A DNA stretch of 34,561 nt from Deferribacteres bacterium (GTDB lineage: Bacteria > Nitrospirota > Thermodesulfovibrionia > UBA6902), in NCBI GenBank assembly GCA_013152795.1, contig JAADFS010000192.1, forward strand, positions 1 through 34,561, written 5' to 3'. Positions 16,364 through 23,838 of this stretch are shown here, piece after piece; position 1 is the stretch's first letter; each line of letters opens with the position of its first letter. A model generated the notes under the pieces. That model ran no database searches. It was not told where the DNA came from and worked only from the letters and a program-made list of their open reading frames with translations. Position numbers and translations under genes: made by a program.

Positions 16364-17196
16364 AGCCCGCACTCGGAAAAGGCCTCTCCGCCCTGATCCC
16401 CGGGACAGGAAAAGGGAAGGCAAAGGAGATACTGGAAATAGACCCGGCGAATATCGTGCCCAACAAATACCAGCCGAGGAGGATATTCAGGGACGAGACC
16501 CTGAATGAACTCGTGGCCTCGATAAAGGAAAAGGGCGTGATCCAGCCTGTAATCGTGAGAAAGACGGACGGCGGCTCATACCAGTTGATTGCAGGCGAGC
16601 GGAGGTGGAGGGCCGCCAGGATGGCGGGGCTGTCCGGTATTCCGGCCATTGTCAAGGAAGCCGCCCCTTCCGAGGTGCTTGAACTCGCACTGATAGAAAA
16701 CATCCAGAGGGAGGACCTCAACCCCCTTGAGGCCGCAGAGGCCTTTCAGAGGCTGATAGACGATTTCAACCTCACCCATGACGACCTGTCCGCAAGGGTC
16801 GGCAAAGACAGGGCCACAGTGACCAATTACCTGAGGATACTGAAACTGCCTGCCGAGATCAAGCAGTGGATCGCCGAAGGCTCCCTGAGCATAGGCCATG
16901 CCAAGGCACTGCTGCGCGTTGACAACCGGCGACTTCAGATCAGCATGGCAAAGAGGATCATACGTGACGGCCTGAGCGTAAGGCAGGCCGAGGCATTAAG
17001 CAAAAAAAGCGCTGTTGTCTCACGGCCCAAACCAGCGGCCAGGGACCCGCAGATTGCCTCCCTTGAGGAAAAGCTCGTGCAGAGCCTCGGTACAAAAGTC
17101 CGCCTGATCCACAAATCGAACAAAAAGGGAAAGATAGAGATAGAGTACTATTCCCTTGAGGAGCTCGACAGGCTCCTTGAAATCCTCATAAACTGA
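16360..17196 (+). CDS. parB: ParB/Spo0J chromosome-partitioning protein
   Basis: A 278-residue ParB. It has the N-terminal KGLSALIPG segment typical of chromosomal ParBs, the CTPase/ParB-N boxes ([10 protein letters not shown] near 30, [13 protein letters not shown] near 77 and [17 protein letters not shown] near 112), a helix-turn-helix ([19 protein letters not shown]) and a C-terminal dimerisation domain. It binds parS and loads partition complexes. ATGA overlap with parA indicates translational coupling. A weak hairpin follows the stop. Confidence 0.95.
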   Translation: MKPALGKGLSALIPGTGKGKAKEILEIDPANIVPNKYQPRRIFRDETLNELVASIKEKGVIQPVIVRKTDGGSYQLIAGERRWRAARMAGLSGIPAIVKEAAPSEVLELALIENIQREDLNPLEAAEAFQRLIDDFNLTHDDLSARVGKDRATVTNYLRILKLPAEIKQWIAEGSLSIGHAKALLRVDNRRLQISMAKRIIRDGLSVRQAEALSKKSAVVSRPKPAARDPQIASLEEKLVQSLGTKVRLIHKSNKKGKIEIEYYSLEELDRLLEILIN

Positions 17197-17199
17197 AGC

Positions 17200-17219
17200 C
17201 TCTTTTCTACCCAAAAGAG
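17200..17219 (+). terminator. Weak hairpin after parB
   Basis: CTCTTTT and AAAAGAG form a perfect 7-base stem with a 6-base loop four bases past the parB stop. The stem is AT-rich and no T tract follows, so termination here is uncertain. Confidence 0.3.
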
Positions 17220-17341
17220 AGTTGCATCAGCCCCGATTGTGTGTTAACATTTTTATACACACAGAAAGCAATTTCCCATTACTATACCTTGACTAAACCC
17301 CGTTGGAATGCTCTGCCGGACTTTCTGACGGGTAATTTATT

Positions 17342-17366
17342 TTATTACGTGTAATAAAAATTACAC
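17342..17366. promoter_or_regulatory. Overlapping inverted repeats upstream of the first propeller gene
   Basis: TTATTAC-GT-GTAATAA (17342-17357) and GTGTAAT-AAAA-ATTACAC (17349-17366) are two perfect inverted repeats that share the middle arm, so only one hairpin can form at a time. They end just before the GGGGGGAGG ribosome site of the gene at 17381. They could be a protein operator or an RNA switch over the translation start. The rest of 17197-17380 contains only a GTGTGT/ACACAC repeat pair (17239-17262). Confidence 0.4.
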
Positions 17367-17380
17367 GGGGGGAGGCTGTT

Positions 17381-19825
17381 ATGAAATCAAGGAATTCATA
17401 TCTGATTCTGGGTGTGCTTATGATCGCCCTGCTGATGCCGTCTTCAGCAGGCGCAGCCTGGCGGACAGGCTGTGTGGATTGTCCGCGTCTTTTTTATCGT
17501 ATAGATATGCGGACGCTGGCGGTGGATTCTTCCGGGAATCCACATATTGTTTACGGTGGAGGGGGCTGGATCGGAGATGGTGTATATTATGCATATTATG
17601 ACGGAGACTCATGGCATATCGAAACAGTGGACGACAGGGGTGGTGGCACTCTCTCCATAGCCATAGACTCCTCGGATAAAGCGCATATCAGCTATGACGG
17701 CAGCGGCGGGTTGAAACATGCAACCAATGCATCCGGCTCGTGGGTGATTGAGACAGTGGACATTGAAGGAGGCGGTCGTCCCTCCATAGCCATAGACTCC
17801 TCGGATAAGATTCATATCAGTTATGGCAGCAGCCCTCTGAAATATGCGACGAATGCATCCGGTTCATGGGTGATTGAGACAGTGGAGGACGTGGGAGCCT
17901 GGTCTAACTCCATAGCGGCAGACTCGTCAGGCAACGTGCATATCACTTATCGTTATTCTACTGCTGATTCAAAAGATTACATCCTCAAATACGCGACGAA
18001 TGCATCCGGCTCATGGGTAACCGAGATTATAGACAGCGACGGAAGGGTAGGTGAGCATCACTCCATAGCTGTCGACTCATCGGATAAAGTGCATATTGCG
18101 TATGATTATTATCTTTATCTGAAATATGCGACGAATGCATCCGGCTCATGGGTAACCGAAATTGTAGACAGCGACGGAAGGGTGGGTGAGAGTAACTCCA
18201 TAGCCGTAGACTCGTCAGACAACGTGCACATCAGTTACGGTGATTATACCAGTTATCCGTATTATCAACTGAAATACGCAACAAATGCCTCAGGTTCATG
18301 GGTCACCGAGATAGTGGACGATAGCGCTGTATTATCGATTTTCTCCAGGACCTCCATAGCCGTAGATTCCTCAGATAATGTGCATATCAGTTACGTCCAT
18401 GACAGTCCTATTCCTACTTATATTTTTCCGAAGTTCTACCTCAGATATGCAACCAATGCATCCGGTTCGTGGGTCACCGAGACAGTGGACAGTGGCAGGA
18501 AAGTCAGCAAGTATAGTTCGGTAGCCATGGATTCAACAGGTAATGCACATATTAGTTATGTCAGCGATGAAGGTCTGATACATATGACCAACAACGTGGG
18601 TTCTTGGATAACCGAGGTTGTGGTCAGTGGGTTGGGAAGCTGGCCCAACTCCATAGCTGTAGACTCGGCAGACAATGTACATATCGGTTATCTCGGTGAT
18701 CAAGGTTTGATACACGTTACAAATGAGCAGGGTTCATGGGCAAGCGAAATTGTGGATACTAATGGAGGCATATCCAACTCCATCGTCATAGACTCCTCGG
18801 ATAAAGTGCATATTAGTTATCTTAGTCATTATGAGGACAAGGCCTATCCAAATGAGTATCTGAAATATGCGACAAATGCATCCGGTTCATGGGTCACTGA
18901 GACCGTATTGGTCGGCGCTGCAGGTGAATACTTTCACAACTCTATAGCCCTGGATTCTTCGGATAAGGTACATATTACTTATCGGGATGCGTACTGGCTG
19001 GTATTGCCAAGTAATATCAACCATGTGACGAATGCATCCGGTTCATGGATCACTGAGGTTGTCGATCGTGATGGAATGGCTCCTTCCATAGCCATAGACT
19101 CCGCAGACAATGTGCATATCAGTTATTTTTATCCTGTTTATTATTCAAGTTACAGATACCTGAAACATGCGACGAATGCATCCGGTTCGTGGGTGAATGA
19201 AGTTGTAGATAACACAGGAAGCCCGTCTTTCATAGCCATAGACTCCGCAGACAATGTGCATATCAGTTATAGCAACGCTCAATCTCTGATGTATATGACA
19301 AATGCATCGGGTTCATGGGTGAGCGAAACGGTGGACAGCGATGCAGGTGAGGTGATCTCCATGGCGATGGATTCAACGGATAAGGTTTACATTGTCTACT
19401 ATGACAGATTTCATTTTGACCTCAAGTATGCAACAAACAAGCCCTTGCCTGACATCTCGGTAACCGACTCGGTCGACCCCGCGGATGACCTCCAGATACC
19501 GTTTGGTGAAGTAAGGGGAGGCAGGTCACCAAGCCGGACAGCAACTGTAACAAATATTGCAGACAGCGGCAGCGAAAACCTTGTGATCAGTGCTGTATAT
19601 CTGACAGGTGCGAATCCGGAACAATTCGAGATATGGAAGGATAATTGTTCTGATACGGCATTAGCATCGTCCGGAAGCTGTACGATACGAGTGGTATTCA
19701 CGCCTGAAGAGGAAGGAGTGTACAGTGCAAGGCTGGGCATAGACAGCAACGACCCCGACACACCTACAGTTTATGTGAAATTAACCGGGACAAGCGTTGC
19801 AAAGCGCAAGCAGGGCCGCAGATAG
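17381..19825 (+). CDS. Secreted repeat protein (14 propeller-like repeats) with ASPM/SPD-2/Hydin-like C-terminal domain, copy 1
   Basis: An 814-residue exported protein. Residues 1-26 are a signal peptide (MKSRNSYLILGVLMIALLM, then an AGAA-type cleavage site). A conserved WRTGCVDCP cysteine pair follows. Fourteen repeats of about 45-55 residues come next, each with a core like SIAIDSSDNVHISY and a connecting strand like LKYATNASGSWVTEIVD. Four-strand repeats of this size suit propeller blades, and 14 would make two seven-bladed propellers. From about residue 690 a C-terminal domain (FGEVRGG, TVTN, SCTIRVVFTPEEEGVYSARL) matches the choice-of-anchor-D/ASPM-SPD-2-Hydin fold, ending in a basic tail. 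The function is unknown; surface binding is likely. GGGGGGAGG precedes the ATG. A paralogue follows in tandem. Confidence 0.85.
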   Translation: MKSRNSYLILGVLMIALLMPSSAGAAWRTGCVDCPRLFYRIDMRTLAVDSSGNPHIVYGGGGWIGDGVYYAYYDGDSWHIETVDDRGGGTLSIAIDSSDKAHISYDGSGGLKHATNASGSWVIETVDIEGGGRPSIAIDSSDKIHISYGSSPLKYATNASGSWVIETVEDVGAWSNSIAADSSGNVHITYRYSTADSKDYILKYATNASGSWVTEIIDSDGRVGEHHSIAVDSSDKVHIAYDYYLYLKYATNASGSWVTEIVDSDGRVGESNSIAVDSSDNVHISYGDYTSYPYYQLKYATNASGSWVTEIVDDSAVLSIFSRTSIAVDSSDNVHISYVHDSPIPTYIFPKFYLRYATNASGSWVTETVDSGRKVSKYSSVAMDSTGNAHISYVSDEGLIHMTNNVGSWITEVVVSGLGSWPNSIAVDSADNVHIGYLGDQGLIHVTNEQGSWASEIVDTNGGISNSIVIDSSDKVHISYLSHYEDKAYPNEYLKYATNASGSWVTETVLVGAAGEYFHNSIALDSSDKVHITYRDAYWLVLPSNINHVTNASGSWITEVVDRDGMAPSIAIDSADNVHISYFYPVYYSSYRYLKHATNASGSWVNEVVDNTGSPSFIAIDSADNVHISYSNAQSLMYMTNASGSWVSETVDSDAGEVISMAMDSTDKVYIVYYDRFHFDLKYATNKPLPDISVTDSVDPADDLQIPFGEVRGGRSPSRTATVTNIADSGSENLVISAVYLTGANPEQFEIWKDNCSDTALASSGSCTIRVVFTPEEEGVYSARLGIDSNDPDTPTVYVKLTGTSVAKRKQGRR

Positions 19826-19842
19826 CCCTGAGAGAGATCTGC

Positions 19843-19881
19843 GGGGATTGCAAAGCCGGAAGATCCGGCTTTACAATCCCC
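19843..19881 (+). terminator. Strong hairpin after propeller gene 1
   Basis: GGGGATTG..AAAGCCGGA and TCCGGCTTT..CAATCCCC form a long stem with one mismatch and a tiny loop, 17 bases after the stop codon. It is followed by ATTTATAA rather than a solid T run. It probably terminates or stabilises the first transcript and separates the two paralogues. Confidence 0.6.
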
Positions 19882-19960
19882 ATTTATAACCGTAAAAAGT
19901 ATTTCTCAGCTTTTTCTTTCCGAGGGGGTAAATATTAATGCAATAAAGGGGGAGGCTGTC

Positions 19961-22377
19961 ATGAAATCAAGAAATTCATATTTGATTCCGGGCGTTCTCA
20001 TAATCGCCCTGCTGTTGCCCTATTCAGCACTTGCCGGCTGGCGGACGGGGTGTGTGGATTGTCCACGTTATTTCGATGGTATGAATTCCAGGTCACTGGC
20101 GCTGGATTCTTCGGGGAATCCCCATATTGTTTATGGAAGTAGAGACGGTGTATATTATGCCTGGTATGACGGAGTTTCCTGGCATACTGAGACAGTGAAC
20201 ATCGATGGAGGCATATTTGCCTCCATAGCCATAGCCATAGACTCGTCAGATAAGGTACATATTATTTATTATGACGGTTATCCAAATAGGGCCCTGAAAT
20301 ACGCCACGAATGCCTCCGGCTCATGGGTGTCTGAAGTTGTGGACAGCGACGGAGGCTGGGCTACCTCCATAGCCATAGACTCATCAGATAAGGTGCATAT
20401 CAGTTATTCCTATTATCGTGGTTATCCGGACTACATCAATGCCCTGAAGTATGCGACGAATGCCTCCGGCTCATGGGTGTCTGAAGTTGTGGACAGCGAC
20501 GGAGGCTGGGCTACCTCCATAGCCATAGACTCATCAGATAAGGTGATATCAGTTATAATGTTAGTTATCCAAATTATGACCTGAAATATGCAACAAATGC
20601 CTCCGGCTCATGGGCGACTGAGATTGTGGACAGCGGTGAGGGCTGGGCTACCTCCATAGCCATAGACTCATCAGATAAGGTGCATATCAGTTATAATGTT
20701 GATTATCCAAATTATGACCTGAAATATGCAACAAACGCCTCAGGCTCATGGGTGTCTGAGATTGTGGACAGCAGAAGCATGTATCCCTCCATAGCCATAG
20801 ACTCATCGGATAAGGCGCATATCAGTTATTATAACCATTCGGATTACGACCTGAAATATGCCACGAATGCCTCCGGCTTATGGGTGACCGAGATTGTGGA
20901 CGATAAAGCAAGTTTAAAAGGAGACAATGGTAACTCCTCCATAGCGGTGGATTCATCAGATAATGTGCATATCAGTTATCTGTTCGCTCATATCGGTTAT
21001 ACGTCTGATTATGAATATGGCTTTACTGACCTCAAGTATGCAGTGAATTCATCCGGTTCATGGGTAATCGAGACAGTAGACAGCGGCAGAAAAGCCAGCG
21101 ATGGTTCAGTAGCAATAGATTCGTCAGATATGCTGCATATCAGTTATGTAACCGATCAGGGTTTGATGTACATGACGAATGCCTCAGGCTCATGGGTGAC
21201 TGAGATTGTGGACAGCGGCGGAAGCTGGGCTCCTTATATAGCCATAGACTCCTCAGATAAGGCGCATATCAGTTATGATAGTTATCCCTTCGAGAGGGGT
21301 GTAAAATATGCCACGAATGCCTCCGGTTCATGGGTAACTGAGATTATGGACAGCAAGAGCAAAGCCGATGTTACTTCCATAGCCATAGACTCATCGGATA
21401 AGGTGCATATTAGTTATTATAGCTATGATCCGGATTACGCCCTGAAATATACAACGAATGCCTCAGGCTTATGGGTGACTGAGATTGTGGACAGCAAAAG
21501 CAAATCTGCGGTTCCTTCTATAGCCATAGACTCCTCAGATAAGGCGCATATTAGTTATAACAGCAATTATCCGGATTTCGACCTGAAATACGCCACGAAT
21601 GCTTCGGGCTCATGGGTGTCTGAGATTGTGGACAGCTATGTGGACATTTTTTCCTCCATAGCCATAGACTCCTCAGATAAGGCACATATTAGTTATAACA
21701 GCAATTATCCGGATTCCAGCCTGAAATACGCCACTAATGCTTCGGGCTCATGGGTGTCTGAGATTGTGGACAGCGACGGAGGCTGGTCTAACTTCATAGC
21801 CATAGACTCCTCAGATAAGGCGCATATTAGTTATATCTCCCGTAGCAGTTTGAAATACGCTACGAATGCCTCCGGCTCATGGGAGGTTGAAACAGTGGTG
21901 AATCAAGGCAGGCCTAACTCCATAGCCATGGATTCATCAGACAATGTTTATATTATTTATTATGATATAGAGCATTATGACCTCAGGTATGCAACCAACA
22001 AGCCCTTACCGGAAATCTCGGCGACCGACTCGGTCGATCCCGCCGGTGACCTCCTGATACCGTTTGGTGAAGTAAGGGGAGGCAGGCCGTCAAGACAGAC
22101 AGCCACTGTAACAAATACCGGAGACGCAGACCTTGTAATCAGCGAGGTATATTTGACAGGCGCGGATCCGGAACAATTCGATATACGAAAGGACACCTGT
22201 TCAAATATGCCTGTAGCGCCCTCCGGAAGCTGCACGATAGATGTGGTATTCACTCCTCAAGAGGCAGGTGTGTACAGTGCAAGGCTGGGCATAGACAGCA
22301 ACGACCTCGACACACCGGAGCTTTATGTAAAGTTAACCGGGACAGGTATTGCAATGCGCATGAAAAGCCGCAAATAG
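19961..22377 (+). pseudogene. Secreted 14-repeat propeller-like protein, copy 2, broken by a 1-base deletion
   Basis: A paralogue of the preceding gene with the same signal peptide (MKSRNSYLIPGVLIIALLL), the same WRTGCVDCP pair, 14 repeats and the same C-terminal domain. As written the frame breaks at 20545/20546, where AAGGTGATATCAG replaces the AAGGTGCATATCAG found in sister repeats. Without that C, translation stops at 20584. Restoring it reopens the frame through to 22377 and gives about 805 residues. The rest of the gene is well preserved, so this is a recent mutation, a phase-variable site or a sequencing error. The ribosome site (GGGGGAGG) and first codons are nearly identical to copy 1. 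The downstream piece alone (20626-22377) has no signal peptide. Confidence 0.85.
20306..20545 (+). repeat. Identical 90-bp units within propeller gene 2
   Basis: Bases 20306-20395 and 20456-20545 are identical over 90 bp with a 150-bp offset, which is one protein repeat unit. The other units have drifted, so this unit was duplicated recently. The single-base deletion lies exactly at the end of the second copy. Confidence 0.9.
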
Positions 22378-22393
22378 CCCTGAGAGATATATG

Positions 22394-22414
22394 CAGGGGA
22401 AGGAATCCCCCCTG
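22394..22414. terminator. Small hairpin between convergent genes
   Basis: CAGGGG and CCCCTG flank a short loop in the 87-base gap between propeller gene 2 and the convergent activase gene. There is no T tract on either side, so a terminator role is only a possibility. Confidence 0.25.
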
Positions 22415-22464
22415 ATGAGGTTGCAACGGATGAGAACAATGGTGAAACGGTTCCTGTTGAGACT

Positions 22465-23365
22465 TCAGTACGGGTATCCCACCGATCTGAAAATCTCCCT
22501 GCACTCTTTCTCCTTTTCAACATCCGGTCTTATGCCGTTCAGTGCGGCGGGCGCATCCTTTCCGAGGGATTGTCTTTTTGCAATCCCCCCTGAATTATAG
22601 GGCAGCAGTTCATAATATGCGCAGCCTGTGTTTTTAATGAAAGAGGCGATACCGGTGAGATTCTCCGCCGTTGCCGTAATACCGGGGACAAGGGGTACTC
22701 TCGGGATGACCTGAATGTCCCGTGCCTGAACCAGGCTCGTGAAATTCTCCAGTATCGCATCATTCACTCTGCCCGTATATTTCTCATGCTCATGCCGGTC
22801 AATAAACTTGATGTCGTAATATATGAGGTCAACATAGGGCAGAATGCCTGTCCTGAATCCGGTGGATCCCGGATGTCTGGATTGCAATGTGAATATTGTT
22901 TTTCTTCAGTTCTTCCATTACCGGCTGAAGGTAACGGGTATAAAGCGCCGGCTCCCCACCTGAGAAAGTCACACCGCCGTTTGAGGTCTCATAAAAGACG
23001 CGGTCTCTCAAGAGTATCTCCACGAGTTCGCCGGCAAGATAATATCCGCCTATCAGCTCCACGGCCCCCGCAGGACAGATGTCCGCGCATCTGCCGCATG
23101 CAGTGCATTGCTCCCTGTTTATCCTCTGCATGTCATGCATACTGACCGCACCTTCGCTGCATACCCTCCGGCAGTCTCCGCACAGTATGCACCTGTCAGG
23201 ATAAAAGGCGACCTCGGCGGCAGGGTCCATGGATTCAGGATTGTGGCACCAGATGCACGAAAGAGGGCATCCCTTGAGAAAAACGGTGGTCCTTATGCCC
23301 GGGCCGTCATCAAGGGCAAAGCGGCGTATATTGAATATCAACGGCTGTTTTTGTTTCCTGCTCAT
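22465..23365 (-). pseudogene. Glycyl-radical-enzyme activating enzyme (radical SAM), frameshifted as written
   Basis: Encodes a roughly 300-residue activase in two frames. The first part (23365 to about 22860) has MSRKQKQPLIFNIRRFALDD, the radical SAM motif GCPLSCIWCHNPE (C-x3-C-x2-C) and two extra [4Fe-4S] motifs (CILCGDCRRVC and CTACGRCADIC), as in the activases of dehydratase- and decarboxylase-type glycyl radical enzymes. It continues through GGVTFSGGEPALY to IQTSG. Near 22857-22862 the frame shifts, and the C-terminal part (ILPYVDLIYYDIKFIDRHEHEKYTG onward) continues in another frame to 22465. Compared with relatives the segment after IQTSG looks a few residues short, so an 8-base deletion is as likely as a 1-base insertion. 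It starts on an ATGA overlap with the SCP2-like gene. Confidence 0.85.
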
Positions 23366-23823
23366 ACACTCCCTGTTGCCATCAACTGGAGACGCTTTGC
23401 CATATAGGCGAATTTGTACAGATAGTTGAGATTGCCGCGGGGCGTTACATCCTGCCTGAGCATTGAGCCGAGGATATCGGGTTTGGGTGAAATGAGATAG
23501 TTCAGGAGCACCCTGCCGTTTCTGAACTCTATCGTGATATCGGGATTATCTATTAATCTCTCGGAGACCCTCATCCTGTTGTCTCTGAAAACCGCTGAAA
23601 CGGTTATGCTCCCGTCCCTGCTCTTGAAGAGATACCTTCCGTTGAATCCCTCTATATTCCGCCTGAAGTCCCCGTAGTTTACAAGGAAGACAAGGCTCAT
23701 GAGTTTTAACAGTGTCTCCAGGAACTCCTCGGCGAACTCGGACTCCATGCACCTGAGCCATTTCTTCATCAGCCATCTGGCCCTGAGTTTCCGGAAAAGT
23801 ATGAAGTTCAGAAAATCTTCCAT
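23362..23823 (-). CDS. SCP2-like lipid-binding domain protein
   Basis: A 153-residue cytoplasmic protein whose C-terminal two-thirds looks like a sterol-carrier-protein-2 fold: SITVSAVFRDNRMRVSE, then DITIEFRNGRVLLNYLISP and NLNYLYKFAYMAKRLQLM. SCP2 domains bind acyl chains or other hydrophobic ligands in a tunnel. It lies between the glycyl radical enzyme (15 bases upstream) and its activase (4-base ATGA overlap), so all three are surely cotranscribed. A hydrophobic substrate, product or membrane location for the enzyme is implied but not shown. AAGGAGG precedes the ATG. Confidence 0.75.
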   Translation of the reverse strand: MEDFLNFILFRKLRARWLMKKWLRCMESEFAEEFLETLLKLMSLVFLVNYGDFRRNIEGFNGRYLFKSRDGSITVSAVFRDNRMRVSERLIDNPDITIEFRNGRVLLNYLISPKPDILGSMLRQDVTPRGNLNYLYKFAYMAKRLQLMATGSV

Positions 23824-23838
23824 CCATTGCCTCCTTCT

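Noticed and set aside
17381-22377. CRISPR-like or satellite DNA repeats
   Set aside because: The repetition is at codon level within signal-peptide-bearing open frames, with variable spacing; it encodes protein repeats.
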